A stretch of 64,000 bases of DNA from Calliopum simillimum (taxonomy: Eukaryota > Arthropoda > Insecta > Diptera > Lauxaniidae). This document shows, one piece after another, positions 1 through 12,398 of this stretch. The stretch spans positions 28,149,187 to 28,213,186 of the forward strand of contig OX638368.1 in assembly GCA_951812925.1 (NCBI GenBank), written 5' to 3'. Both the position numbers and the translations under genes were made by a program. Within the stretch, counting starts at the first letter, position 1; each line of letters starts with the position of its first letter. Under the pieces are notes generated by a model, which did no database searches, had not been told where the DNA came from, and saw nothing but the letters and a program-made list of their open reading frames with translations.

Positions 1-700
1 TCTTTCTCTATTGATCAACTTGTTTTGATTTTACTGTTACTGAGTTCAGCGCCTTCGTATTGGTTTGACTATCAGCGAAGATCGCTAGTTGCCTATAACT
101 AAGGTAAGTGGTCTTTATTAGCCTACAGACTTTGAGTATGGCATAAACTTCTACTTGAGAGACACTAGCTAAAGCACCAACGGTTTTCTTAAAATTTGGT
201 ATGGGGCAGCCGTCATCAATGGGAGGGTGAAAAAGTTCGACTGGAATCAAATATGGATCTGTGGCCATAATTATTTGATCGCAATGCATGAGGCAGTGGC
301 ATTTATGAATAAAGTTGGAAGGCGGAGAAGCAAAAAAACGCTGAGAGCATGATCTCAATGCTCCCATTACTCCAACACATGCAGTGTTTTGCACTCTCTC
401 CAGTTTTGTTCGATTTTAACCCCTTAGTAGTGGCTGACCAGTAAACTGAAGAGCCGCAATTGAGGATTGGACATAATATGGTTTTATACATCCACAGAAA
501 CATGCTTGATTGAAGTTCTCATAATTTACTGAAGGTAGTTTTCTTGGATCTTTGAACATAGTGAAGGTTATCCCTTCAATCGAAAAAGGTTAAAGTTGGA
601 TATTTTGGTATTTGTAGTGAAAAGCATTAGGTCTGTTTTGGTTGGATTAACCCCTAGACCACATGCTTTGGCCCATTTGCATAACTCAGCTGAGCTGTTT
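1..700 (-). mobile_element. Decayed non-LTR retrotransposon (RT C-terminus plus RNase H), cut by window edge
   Basis: Read on the minus strand from about 700 down to 1. The order is the end of a LINE reverse transcriptase (AKACGLGVNPTKTDLMLF near 635-690), the connection region (MYKTILCPILNCGSSVYW, 430-500), the CVGVMGALRSCSQ segment (about 340-375) and an RNase H domain. The RNase H acidic residues are visible in VEVYAILK and IFADSQTNTKAL. Frames change at least twice and stops interrupt it, so it is a dead copy. RNase H behind this type of RT suggests an I- or LOA-like clade; the clade is inferred, not proven. Confidence 0.75.
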
Positions 701-2840
701 CCGTGATATTACTGATCACATCAAAAAATCACATGCATACACAACCATCTTTATACAATTTGTATTAAGTTGGTCTAGCACCGTGTTGAAAACTATAAGC
801 TGGAGCAGAGATGAGAGTACACAGCACAGAGGTGTTCCACTCTTTACCAATTTAAATATGTGACTTCCGCTTCCGCTTGAAAGAGTAAATTTTCAAAAGT
901 GGATTCTTCCAGTAAGACATGACTGTTGTCGAAAACAAATAACATAAAGTATATGTATGTAGATCGGCATTATTTCATACATTTCTCAGAAATAATGCTC
1001 AATATATTTGTATGTGATCTTTACAGGATGGTCGTGCACATAAGCTATCTGGAACAGAGATAGATTTCTGGTCTGATATCGTAACCCCAAAGACAACGCT
1101 TCTGTATAATCTAGTTGTGAAATCTTTATCATACACCGGAAATTCTGAGCTCAACTTTTCGTAACTATAGGAGCATTCTCCAATAAATTGTGGCTTAAAA
1201 CGGAAACAAAGTATTAATTAGAAAATACTAAAAAGTAAAGTTTAAGTAATGTTAAAATTTTATTAAAAAATTGTGCTCTGTTTCCATGGAAAGTTTATCT
1301 GAAGATGTAAAATTTGTGATTAAGTTTAACGGACAATTGACCACCTCATTTGGTGGCATTTGGAATTGTTACTTGCAAAATGTCTTGTTCCAATTGGTTA
1401 ACTTATGGTCAACAAACTAATTGTCTGTCTGCAACATAAATATTAAAGCAGAATGATACTTGTTACATATCATTATACCATTTACAATAATTATGGTACA
1501 TATATATTATGGTATTACTTTTGCTCTACCTTGTAGTGCTATATTTTTCTGCAAACATTTGCATATCTGAAACAATAAAATTCACTTAGGTTGTTACCCC
1601 TGTTCAAAAAGTCAAAACAAGTCAGCACCATAATGTCTCATTAAATACCATTTAATGGCCAGGAGGAGTTTCATTCAAATCTCTGCACATAAATTTTACT
1701 TTTGTTAAAAATTTTAATTAAGATTTTGTAATAAAAAAAAAATGCTTTTATCTAAAAACAAAAGAACGTGTGTGTTTGCTTAAAATATAAATGAGTACAC
1801 GTTCACAACGTGACATTGCAAAATGACTGACTTTCTGTCTCGCTCTTTTTCTGTCTGACTGTCTCACGGATCCCCATGAAACCGCAGCATTACCAAATGT
1901 AATAAACCTTATTGTTATTACCTGTTTCTTTTTCTTTTTTTCGACATTTTTCAAAAACCATTGAAAAGCTTTACCCAATTTACTGTCACCGTCAGTTGTG
2001 CACCACCACCACTTACATACCATAAATATTCTAAACCACTGGGAATCATCAGACACAATTTAAAGGGTAGAGAGTGTAGCAAGTTTAATGGAAAAAATCC
2101 CAATTTTCATGAAAATGTATTAAAAAAAAAAAAGGTGAAAAAAAGTGCAAAAGTACTAAATGCTAGAAAATTGCTTAAAACCATGCTGTGCAGTAGTCGG
2201 GTTATAAACATGAAAGTGTAATTCCATTGGGAGACAACCTTTTGCGGTTATTGTAATATTGAGAACAAAAAAAAAAAAAGTTTTTGGTCTGCTACTACTA
2301 ATATTCTACTACTATTTACTTATGCCAATTTAGTTTGCTCTTCTGCTTTTGTTTTGTGGAAAAACTTGAACTTTTGGCTCGAAAAATTCAAAAATTCACA
2401 CGTAGTTCAGAGTTGACAGCAAAAATATTTAATTGTATTTCATGGTAATTTTACTTTTAAAATTGTATTCGTATACCCCAAAGGTAGACAAACTGTAATG
2501 GCAAATAGTAGTAATTGACTTAAATAGAAAATTGTGCTCATTTTATATTCTACTTGGCATTGAGTGAATTTGTTAAAAAAAGATTTTAGTTTAATTTCGC
2601 ATGGTAATGTGTCTGCAGGATATCGAAAGAGTAGGATAAGTGTCATAAGCAGTGCATGGAAGAAAAAAGACTGACAATGTCTAACAAAGAGAATTGTAAC
2701 AAATAAGGTGAAGGATGACATTTGTCGTAAAATATGAGAAAGCGAGCAACAAAAAAAAAATCTTTAGTTAAAGAGTAAAGTAAGTTAACGAGAACATTTT
2801 ATAGCTGCTACCAGAACCATTGAGAAAGTTATAATTACTG
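701..2840. other. Intergenic AT-rich DNA, no gene seen
   Basis: No open frame with family resemblance and no convincing splice-linked exons. Several A/T homopolymer runs occur, for example near 1730, 2128 and 2268. Open frames here are short and low-complexity. Confidence 0.5.
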
Positions 2841-2849
2841 ACGGCTGAA

Positions 2850-4205
2850 TGGGCCCAAATCGGTCACTAAAACGGGTCGGAGACAACTTTGGTTTTGTCT
2901 AAAATATAGTAACAACCTTCACTCATCGATTGTTGCAAAAAAATAATTTTTTAGAAAAATGGATCCAAAATGGTTTCAACGGCTCGTCATCGAGTGGTGC
3001 GAAATGGTCACTTAGAGGGCCCGGAGATACTTCTTTTAGTGTCCAAAACATATTTTCGACTTTTTCTCATCGATTGATGCAATAAAATCTTTAAAAAAAA
3101 TGAGCTATAAAAATGTTCACTCAGAAAGCCCGGATATACTGCTGGTCATGTCCAAAATATATTTTTGACCTTACCTCATCGGTTGGTGCAATAAATTTTT
3201 TTTTACAAAATTGAGCCCAAGACCTTCACTAAGAGGACCCGGAGAAACGTTAAAAATATATTTTTGACCTTTTCTCATCGATAGGTTCAAAAAAAAAAAT
3301 TTTAAAATGGACCCAAAACGGTCACTTAGAGAGCCTAGAGATACTTCTGGTCATGTCCGAATATCATTTTCGACCTTTTCTTATCGATTGGTGAAAAAAA
3401 AAATTTTTAAAGATTGACCCAAAAGGGTCACTTAGAGAGCTTTGAGATACTTCTGGTCATGTCCGAATATCATTTTCGACCTTTTCTCATCGATTGGTGT
3501 AAAACAAAAATTTGAAAAATGGACCCAAAACCGTCATTTAGAGAGCCTTGAGATACTTCTTTGAAATGTCCGAATATCATTTTGGACATTTTCTCATCGA
3601 TTGGTGCAGTAAAATTTTTTTTATAAAATTGGTCCTAAACAGATCACTTAAAGTGCCCGAGATACTCTGGTCATGAAGAAAATATATTTTCGACCTTTTC
3701 CATAGATTTTGCGCAATAAAATTTTTTTAAGGAAAATGGTCCTAATACGGTCGCTTAGAGGGGTCGGAGACCTTGCTTATTGATTGGTGAAATAAATTTT
3801 TTTTGCAGCAATGGGCCAAAAATGGTCACTTGGAGGGCCCGAGATACCTCTGGTCATGTGCTGACCTTTCCTCATCGATTGATGTAATAAACTATTTTTA
3901 CGAAAATGGGCCCAAAACGATCCCTAGAGGAGTCAGAAACACCTATGGTCGTGTTCAAAATATATTTTCGACATTTCCTCATCGATTGGTGCAATAAATT
4001 TTGTTTACAAAATTGGGCCCAAAACGGTCACTTAGAAGGCCCGGAGATACCTTTGGTCATATCCAAAACATATTTTAATCCTTTTGTCATGGATTGGCTT
4101 AACGAAAATTTTTGACAAATATGTGCCCAAAGCGGTCACTCGAGGACCGGTAGATACCTCTGGTCATGTCCAAATTATATTTTTGACTTTTCCATCGATT
4201 GTTAG
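2850..4205. repeat. Tandem array of a ~105-bp unit, about 13 degenerate copies
   Basis: Recurring landmarks are CTCATCGATTGGTGC, a T-rich stretch, GGGCCCAAAACGGTCACTTAG, then GGAGATACTTCTGGTCATGT. TCATCGATT-like marks occur near 2926, 3066, 3178, 3276, 3381, 3489, 3594, 3699, 3776, 3872, 3980, 4088 and 4190, mostly 100-110 bp apart, with one longer (140) and one shorter (77) step. Copies differ by many substitutions and small indels, so the array is old. No coding capacity. Confidence 0.85.
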
Positions 4206-4225
4206 AGTAGAACAAAAGTATTAAT

Positions 4226-4322
4226 TTTACTCACTTCAGTTTGAAAATATTCATGAGTACATTCGATGACACTACTGCACTCACTTCAGTTTGAAAAAGT
4301 CTGATGACACTACTGCACTCAT
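4226..4322. repeat. Short direct duplication next to the 105-bp array
   Basis: The phrase CTCACTTCAGTTTGAAAA followed by GATGACACTACTGCACTCA occurs twice about 50 bp apart. The first copy carries an extra segment between the two parts. Confidence 0.7.
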
Positions 4323-4329
4323 TAGGAAT

Positions 4330-5689
4330 ACAAATTACACTGCACAATAAATAATGGGTTTGTGATTGTTGTATGGTAGTTGTTTGTCAATTCCGTACGA
4401 ACTTCCCGCGTAGAATTTGAATCCGAGATCAGAATTGGCTCATAAGCTCTAGATTTTGTAATATTTCCGATTAGAACTCAAACGCGGCTATTTTTGACCT
4501 AATTCATCACGTAGTGCTACTCAGCCCTTTCAAAATGAGTTTTTAAAGTGTTGCTCAATGCTTCCTTCAAAAGATATAGTCGATTTAAAATAACATCAGT
4601 CTATGGATTTTGTGACATCATCTCAGAACGACCATAACTTCATAACTTCTGGTTTCATTGCAATTTTAAATTTGCAATATCCTTAAAAATCCTGCTAAGT
4701 TTAAATTGGTGGCCTTCGGTCACACTTAAGATTTCACACAAGACCACTAGTTATTGTTGGGTTAAATCAAACAGCTTTTTCTTCCACCAACCCACTCTAA
4801 TTTAATTGAATTTTATTGATTTTTATATTACGTTTCAACAACCATCATCACTATTAATGTTTTATATTCTGATACAATGTGCAAACAAAAGACCTCCGTT
4901 TTATTTTAATATCTATGACAAATAGAAAATAAATGTCCTTTATATTACCAGCTTTGTTTTTTTTATATTATTTGTACAATTTTACAACCTTCTACCTTCG
5001 TTACATATTTATTATTATTTAACAAGTTAATTTGTTTGAGTCAAATAAACTTTTGCCGTCAAAGGACTCTAGTGGTAGTGGCCTGGAGTTGTTTTTATAT
5101 TGGTAACAATTTTGTGCATTTTCAGAACAAAGCTAAAGCAATTAAAGCACGTTTTATACATACACATAAGTATATTTTTACTAAAATTTTTTTATACAAA
5201 TATTTTAATCAAATTTTGTTTATGTTTAATTTTTTAATTAAATATTATTTCATCCAATACATATGTAGCCAAGTAATTTTCCACTAGTTTAACTTTCAGT
5301 GCCAAATATCTGCACTCATTTGCAATGTTCTGCTCAAGTGATTATCAAAGGATTTTCTTACTACGCACCAGTTACAAGAAAGGATACGACGGACTATCTT
5401 AAGATATAATGTAATATATTACATTCTCTGAGCTTTGAACTGACAACATAGCATGCGGAAAAAGCATAAAGTATTCACTTACATGTAAGGGAAAAAGGAA
5501 TTGTTTTGTGTTTGATTAGTCTTATTTAATTGAATAATTACAAAAATTGATATCATGATGACACAACTGAAATGTGACTATAATTGAAATAAACTATGAC
5601 AGCATGGTTTAGTTACATATAGACATATATGTTTATAATTAAGTAGATATGTATAATAAATATACAAAGATTTCAATTACTGTTTGTAT
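4330..5689. other. Intergenic AT-rich DNA, no gene seen
   Basis: No conserved coding region, RNA gene or inverted repeat could be supported. Open frames are AT-driven and lack recognisable domains. Confidence 0.45.
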
Positions 5690-5845
5690 ACATACATCTG
5701 TGAACTTTTGACAAAACAACCTTACTCGAGTTAACACAATTTTCTAGAATTTTAATTATAAATACAAATTCTAAATAAGTACGCTTCTTTTGGTGTTATC
5801 GTCATGTCCCATAACTCACGCAACATTTGAATTTGTCGCCGTTGC
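5690..5845 (+). repeat. Isolated fragment of the repeat family that builds the 51-64 kb palindrome
   Basis: This stretch aligns by eye with 51925-52095. It shares CTGTGAACTTTTGACAAAAC, AACCTTACTCGAG, CGCTTCTTTTGGT and GTCCCATAACTCACGC. It is a single diverged copy about 46 kb away, so the palindrome is made from an interspersed repeat family and not from locus-specific DNA. Confidence 0.75.
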
Positions 5846-6610
5846 ACAGTGGTTCTGTTTGCATAGAAATGGTGGCGATATATAGTTTTAATAGAGCTAA
5901 ACTCTTAAGATTAAGTACAAAATTTTAGAGTAGACACAATGAAAATGTGTGATTTGAAACAAATGCGATCCACGAACTGTATTGGTTGTTTTGGTCTAGG
6001 GCTGAGGTAATCTGCAGCGGTGTCCAGGGTCAGACTAAAAAACAATCCAAAACTTTCAGCTTAAAAAAATATTTATTTATTTATTTGCTGGAATTCCTTC
6101 AGCAGTTAAATTGGTTTCTTTTACTTTACAGTATGTTTTCCTTAATAATAATTTACAAGAAAACTGTGTGCTTTAGGGTTCATTTATAATTTCTTCAGTA
6201 TTTCGACTATTCTAGAACTAATGTTCTCGGCCGGGATATATCGGAGTTTTGGCATCCAATTATCCGATGTTGTACTCCTTGACCGTTTGAGTTGATAGCT
6301 GCTTACGTGTTGAATATGTAGACTACGTCGTATTGGTTGACCTGTGTCGGTAAAATTATGACACTACCATGCACGCTTGATGAATACCATGAAAAAGTAT
6401 TACACGCACAGCCTACTACACTATTCACCAGCTGGTGTTCAGGAGCCTTCAGAAGGAATGAAAAACGTTCCCAGCTTAGAAGACAAACTATCCTAGTGAT
6501 ACCTAAGCATAAGAGGCCTCTGCACTTTACCTTTAAGCTTTTGATGTTGTCGCTTCGAACGCTTGGCTGTGACTACCTGCCTTCTGCCTTTTCGTTCGTT
6601 CTTTTATAGT
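5846..6610. other. Unassigned region, slightly richer in G+C from 6220 to 6600
   Basis: 6220-6600 has higher G+C than its surroundings and resembles LTR or leader sequence more than coding exon. I cannot find paired termini or a domain, so no function is given. Confidence 0.3.
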
Positions 6611-6613
6611 CGT

Positions 6614-6742
6614 TTAGTTGAGGTGAATATTTCACTTGAGGTGAATATTTCACTTGAGGTTAATATTTCGCTTGAGGTGAATATTTTACTGAGGTGCGCA
6701 TACTTGAAGCCGAGGGTGAATATTCAATTTAGGTGAATATAC
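6614..6742. repeat. 18-bp minisatellite
   Basis: About four direct copies of the 18-mer ACTTGAGGTGAATATTTC lie between 6614 and 6690. More degenerate copies (GAGGGTGAATATTCAA, TTTAGGTGAATAT) follow to 6742. Confidence 0.85.
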
Positions 6743-8099
6743 CAATGCAGATAGACATAAGATTTGTGACGTCACTTGGGACGTATATTACAAAACTTTT
6801 TCATCATTATCCCAAAACTAACATCTTTCAAGCTAAAAACTTCAAATCGCCATAACTTTGCCAATATTTTGGGGTTTTTCTTAATCTTAAAATCATTCAA
6901 TACAGAATATTTTCATGGTTGTAACTTAAGGTCGCAAGTTGTGTTGCTAAGCACAATGCAGATAACATATAGTCAGAAAACTGATATATTAGACCATTCC
7001 AAATTTGTATGAAAAATAAAAGTTTTGAATTGCACTCCAAAAGCACCAAATATTCTTTTCGTTGCAAATGAGCACTACGTAAAATTTGATCCATTTCGGA
7101 GTTTATTTCATTCATTTCAATTCGTTTTTAAAACCGAAAAGTAGTCCTGAATAGAGTAAACGCCAGAGATGTGGCACTTCTGGGTGATATAGCACTCTTG
7201 CGTGATATGGCACCCCTATCAATTTCAATACTTACAGCTTTCATAGCATTTAAATATGGACACAGTTTAATTCAGCTGCTTGAGAGACTTTGTGGTGAGT
7301 AATTCTTTAGTTGCAATTATCACTAGTTTGTGGGATTTTTAAAATAATTTTGGGAATGTAACAACTGATTTCAGTTTTGCATATATTTCGAGAGCGGTGA
7401 GTATTTAATACAGCTTTATGGTGCATATATCAAAACAAACAGAATTGAATGTGATTTCGTTTTTGAATGAAAACATGTTTTTTCGTTTTGTGGCATTTTT
7501 ACTCGGTATACTCGTATACCGAAAGGGAGATATGGCACCTTTTTACTACGGATGATATGGTTCTGCTGGCATTTCTCTCTTTGCATATTAGAAGATATTT
7601 GGGATAACAAATATGAAGCGCTTGAATTAACAGTCACTCCAGAATTGCAAAATTTGAGTCATTTGAGTTCATTTTGAACTGATTATTTTAAGTTTCCTTA
7701 ATATTTTAGAAAAACTTGAGTAAACTTTGAATACAAGTGACACACCGCAAAAATGATGTTCAGTGACAACTGGGCTCATACTAATGACTTCGAAAAACTC
7801 TAAGCTGAACAAAATAAACGGCAGGAATTCCAATTATTTAGTCCAGCAGAAAAATAAAAACTTTGTAATGAGGCAAATCGTGGGCACTCATCGCCTCATA
7901 CACCGCGTCTTACGCGTGCTAGATGCAACAAACTGTCTGCCAATTTTGAGACAGCTAGCATTTACAGAAATCGAAGGAAATCCCGGGAGCACCTACGCAA
8001 ACAGCTCACCAACCAACCAAACAATCAGCCAACCTACCAAGTAACATGACTGGGACTTACAATTAATAACTTATAGATACATTTTGTGGGCAACTGATG

Positions 8100-8262
8100 G
8101 AGAGGCATGGTCTGTGATGCACTCCACGACGGACAGACGGGGACCCAGGACCAGTGACGGACATGGTCCGTGATGCACTCCACGACGGACAGACGGAGAC
8201 CCAGGGACAGAGACGGAGAGGCATAGTCTGTGATGCACTCCACGACGGACAGACAGAGACAC
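8100..8262. repeat. 56-60 bp minisatellite, three copies
   Basis: Three copies of a GC-rich unit containing TGATGCACTCCACGACGGAC begin near 8115, 8171 and 8231. Linkers such as GACCCAGG lie between them. Composition is far more GC-rich than the flanks. All six frames give only repeat translations, so it is not treated as coding. Confidence 0.85.
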
Positions 8263-8559
8263 GTTAAAACCCTACCCGCGTGTAGGAAGATTAGTATTGA
8301 AGAAATGTGATATATAAATGAATTTTGATTATATAAAATTATATTATTGACTTGGTTACGATTTTAATTTAATTGTTCTTTCTCTTGGTGGTCGCCGCGC
8401 AGGTTTATTGAATAAAGATTGAATTATAACGTTTCGGAAAAGTTGTGTTTCCTTGAAGATATAAATTTTGTAGTGACGAAGAAAAGGATCGCTACAACTT
8501 GAACCGAAAAACACAACCAATGCAACGTCACTATGGTGTGGTTCCAAAGAAGTAGAGTT

Positions 8560-9285
8560 ATCAATATTACTAAGTTACTAGTTTTGATTCTTCCGATGAA
8601 TGTGAAGAAAATATTTTATTCCAAGATGAATCCGTGTTAGATCTGGAGAAGACTATGCACAAACCGCTAAACCAGATGATTGGATCCAATGCGTAATGTG
8701 CCGTATGTGGTCAAATGAAACATGTACATTAGACTGATTCAAAAAAATCGAAGGTTTTCAAAACCTCTATTTTACAATCTTAATGTCTTCATTAAGCCGA
8801 AAAATGAAGCCCCAAAAAATTTCAGCTCGATCTAAGCATTTTAACTGGTCGCTCAACAAGCATTTTGATTGTATGTAAATGTGATTTACGATTTACGCAA
8901 AAACCTCGTTTTTCGACACTAATTTGCTCACAGCTCCCGAAATAAGCCACCAATCTTAATTCTGACGCCGGATTCTGAAAGGTAATAAAATTTTGCGTAG
9001 TCTCATAATATTTAGATCTCTGTAGTGACCTATACTGGTTAATAGGTAAAATCAATGAATTTTTCAATTTTATTCAAATGTAAAATCAAAATGCTCGTTG
9101 AGCGACCAGTTAAAATGCTTAGATCGGGCTGAAATTTTTTGGGGCTTCATTTTTCGGCTTAATGAAGACATTTAGATTGTAAAATCGAGGTTTTGAAAAC
9201 CTTCGATTTTTTTGAATCAGTCTAATGTACATCTTGTACGAAAAGATGCAACATCTCTGGCAGGAAAAACTTAAAAGCCACCTAG
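8560..9285 (+). pseudogene. Decayed DNA-transposase C-terminus (pogo/jerky-like), split by a hairpin element
   Basis: A plus-strand reading around 8645-8720 gives GEDYAQTAKPDDW followed by IQCVMCRMWSNETCT. This resembles the cysteine-rich zinc-binding tail often found on pogo/CENP-B type transposases. An acidic serine-rich stretch precedes it (8583-8640) in another frame, so at least one frameshift is present. The reading is then broken by the inverted-repeat element at 8722-9232; sequence after it (TGTACGAAAAGATGC) may continue the tail. Family assignment rests only on this short motif. Confidence 0.45.
8722..9232. mobile_element. Fold-back/MITE-like element with ~147-bp inverted arms
   Basis: 8722-8868 is the near-perfect reverse complement of 9088-9232. 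Both contain TACATTAGACTGATTC, a CGAAGGTTTTCAAAACCTC segment, CTTCATTAAGCCGAAAAATG and TTTTAACTGGTCGCTCAAC. The spacer is ~220 bp. Both outer ends read ATGTACATTAGAC, so a TA target duplication (Tc1/mariner style) is possible, but the symmetric GTAC makes this ambiguous. No transposase is inside. Confidence 0.8.
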
Positions 9286-9457
9286 GGTGCCGTATCACCC
9301 ATATTCTCGGGTGATTTGGCACTTTATAGCATTTTTTTTTATATGAAAAAAAAAAACATATTTTTATTTTAGTTGAAGTACTTTTTTTTTTTTTTGTTTT
9401 AAATTAATAAAAGAATAAATTTGTGTATAGTTTTTCTAAAAATCTCTTTGAATTCAG

Positions 9458-9689
9458 GGGCCTTATTCTGTAATGCTTTGCGATAGGAAATGCGTTGCGA
9501 AAGCTAGATTCGATGCGAAAAATAATTGCCACTATGTAAATCGTTCGCATTGGGAGTATCGCTGCCAACGATGTCTCACTGAAAATGCCACTCCCAATGC
9601 GAACAATTTACAGAGTGGCAATTATTTTTCGCATCGAATCTAGCTTTCGCAAAGCATTTCCTATCGCATCGCATTACAGAGTAAGGCCC
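9458..9689. mobile_element. Hairpin MITE, candidate PIF/Harbinger type (CAG target duplication)
   Basis: Arms of ~100 bp (9458-9560 and 9588-9689) are nearly perfect inverted copies. The ends read GGGCCTTATTCTGTAATGC and its complement, and a ~30-bp loop lies between the arms. CAG at 9455-9457 is repeated at 9690-9692, giving a 3-bp target duplication. A 3-bp duplication with GGG ends fits PIF/Harbinger. Very high arm identity argues for a fairly recent insertion. Non-coding. Confidence 0.8.
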
Positions 9690-9744
9690 CAGGTTTTAAA
9701 GCAGTTTAACGAAAAGGGTGCCATGCCTCCCACGTTTACCCTAC

Positions 9745-10560
9745 TGTAACGAACCTTTCGCGGGGGTGATCCTCAGTGACGCCCACAGGTTTGCCTACAC
9801 AGAATTTATATTCGCATAGACCTCGGCTGAACAAGTGATAAATGAAAAACCTACACTAACATCCTTAGCTCAGAGAGCAAAAACACACGCGTAGTTTGAC
9901 GTTACACAATTCGTTTTATTTCAGATTTTTTCTCTCGGTCTTTGTTTCTTAGTTTTATTTTTGTTTTATTCTCCTTCGCTGTATGTTCCGTTCTCGCTGC
10001 TGCTCTGGATCTTCGCCTGTTGTCTCTGCTGCTGTGTCGCACCATGTCGCCGCTCGTTAGATGGTTGTTCAGCTTTGTCATGTGTATTGGTCTCTTCGTA
10101 TTCTGCTCTTAGTCTTTCTCTTGTGTCTCTAGTGTAATTTTGCTTATGATCTCGTATTCACCCGCAGTTCTCTGCCATGACGCGGAACGTCGCGTCGATT
10201 TTTTGCGTTTGAATGTAACCTGCAGTTAACCGCTCGTGTCCACAACTTAACAAGAGCGATGTCGCGTCTGTTTGTTTGCCGTTTTGCAAACCTGCTTCCA
10301 CCCGCAGTGCCCTGCTATTACGCAGTTAACCGCTCGTGGCCACAATAATCGTCGCGTTGGTTCGAAGTCTTTGACAAAAATAAAATATTACCTAAACTCT
10401 GTAGCTGCAGCTGTTGATGTTGCCTGAGTGAAACTCGACGATCGACTGACCAAGAATCGACTTCAGCTCGTTGCTTTATAATTGTTAATTCACTTTGACG
10501 AAGTGTGAAATGACAATCAGCTGTTTTGGTTGATATCAAAAATGTCTTGGGCCAGTTCAC
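9745..10560 (+). mobile_element. LTR-like segment (candidate solo LTR)
   Basis: Begins TGTAACGAACCTTTCGC, which matches the start of the segment at 29695, so the two share a terminus. The interior is pyrimidine-rich and higher in G+C than its flanks. An internal partial duplication is built on CACCCGCAG and CAGTTAACCGCTCGTG (copies near 10158-10245 and 10301-10348). No gag or pol reading frame lies next to it. The right end and target duplication could not be fixed, so the boundary is approximate. Confidence 0.4.
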
Positions 10561-10760
10561 ATGACATTTCTCAGTGTTGCATTTTATCTTATGAATAAAG
10601 TACTTAGATTTTAACTTATTTAGTAATACATTTTCCTTTTTTTCGGTTTTTTTGGGCTTTTGCTTTTTTTTTTTAATTAGAATTCAGTTTAGTTATCATA
10701 AAAAAATATAACTAAAAATGAGTTTGTGTGTCGAAAACGAGGTTTCCGACTTCCGTCGAC

Positions 10761-11028
10761 ACACTACGGAAAAAAATTTATGTTTTGATATTCAACTTTT
10801 TATATGGATTTTGAGCCGCTAAATTCAAATCTGCAATTTATTTCTCCATAAGTTCTGTATTTTTGGAGGTATTGGCCAATCCATTTTGTATCTTAGTTTT
10901 CCACCTTGAATGAACAATATCTTCAAAACCACAGAATTTGAGGAGAAATAAATTGCAAATTTGAATTTAGCGGCTCACAATCCATATAAAAAGTCTACAT
11001 TTTAAAACAAAAACTTTTTCCATACTAA
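10761..11028. mobile_element. Fold-back/MITE-like hairpin
   Basis: Two ~95-bp arms are inverted copies around a ~75-bp loop. Shared landmarks are GAGCCGCTAAATTCAAAT and CAATTTATTTCTCC, with their complements on the right. A second small hairpin (TGTGTCGA...TCGACACA) abuts its left edge at 10727-10764. Non-coding. Confidence 0.7.
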
Positions 11029-12398
11029 GGATCACCTTACGGTTCTTAAAATGGTTTGGGATGCATCAAATGTTCTCTGAAATGGACCAAATTTTTCATG
11101 GTACTTATTTGCATCAAAGAGTACATTTTTGTGCTGTAATTCCAATAAAAAAAAATTGACATTTTTAAACACTCTATTATAAATGTGACTGTAGAAGTAA
11201 ATACAGCTAAGCCATTTGTTCAACAATATCAATTCAGTATAAATTAATTGATTTTAAAGTAATAAAGTCAATTCCACGCACAAAATGGCTGCACATCCGA
11301 ATGTCCTTATGTTGACACGTTACATCCGCCAAATAACAACTCGCATACATAAATTAAGCAAAAAAAAACCCTCAAGCACTTAAGTACGAGAGTTTGTTCC
11401 GATTTATTTATTTCAATTAAAATAAAATAAAAAATCAGCATTCGATAACATTGAAATTGAATAGCGTGTGATTGCAGTGCGGCGCTACCCATTGTGATAT
11501 TAAATCTATCATTAAAATGTCAAAACCTCATGCTCTGATAGAGCACAGCAGGAAAACCACATCAGCTTTCAAGTGTACTCATATTTAATTCAACAGTGGA
11601 ATACAAAAAATAAAAAAAAAAATCATTTTATTTATTGTGGAAAATTTATTATTTTCCCACTTGCGCGGATAAAAATTGAATGTAGGCGGCGGTGTAGCAA
11701 CATTGTTGTATATTTTGCGGCGTAGTGCAATTGTTAAGTATTTTTTGCTTGTAATATTGTGGCATTTAATTTAAATTGCTTGCATTATGGTCATTATAAA
11801 AAAAATATGTAGATTATTGAATTTAAATTATAAGAAAAATAACAATCAATCAATGTGGGCGTTGATCAATTAAAATATTATTCAAAGGATAACGAGCAAT
11901 TCAAGCTCAATGACAGCAGAGTATAGTTAGATAAATTCAAAAGAATTCTATGCCCACAAGTTTTTATTTTGTTAGCTAGACAAAAACTTGCTAAATTAAA
12001 TTAAATAAAACTGTCAAGTAATAAAAAATTAATATGACCCATATTTTTGGGGTTAATAAGAGTGACTTTTACATTAAGTACTCAATTAGTGTGGCAAAAC
12101 AAAAACAAAAGTTCAAATCAACAAAATATTTTGGGTGGAAAAATAAAGAAGAAATTTGGCTAACAAAGTTTATTTGTGTGCAATCAAAAAAAAAAAACAA
12201 AAAAAAAACAATATGCACACGCACACATTTAATTAAATAGTACATCCCAGTGAACATTTTTGTATCGTGCAAGAGTCGCATTTTATACGCTTTTTTGATG
12301 ATCTTAATTTCCCCAAAACTCGTGCTCAGGAAAAACAGTACGTTTGTCGAAGATTAACGGGGAAGAATCGTAAATGACTCTCAAAAACAAACAAAAAT
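11029..12398. other. Intergenic AT-rich DNA, no gene seen
   Basis: No exon, RNA gene or repeat unit could be supported. Open frames are short and lack domains. Confidence 0.45.

Noticed and set aside
2440..2721. 93-codon minus-strand frame with hydrophobic segments
   Set aside because: AT-driven hydrophobic translation with no domain or splice support.
2850..4205. CRISPR-like array
   Set aside because: No short constant repeat with unique spacers: the whole ~105-bp unit repeats and decays uniformly, and the genome is eukaryotic.
8034..8262. Minus-strand repeat frames through the 8.1-8.26 kb minisatellite
   Set aside because: Open in several frames because of the repeat; no other support.
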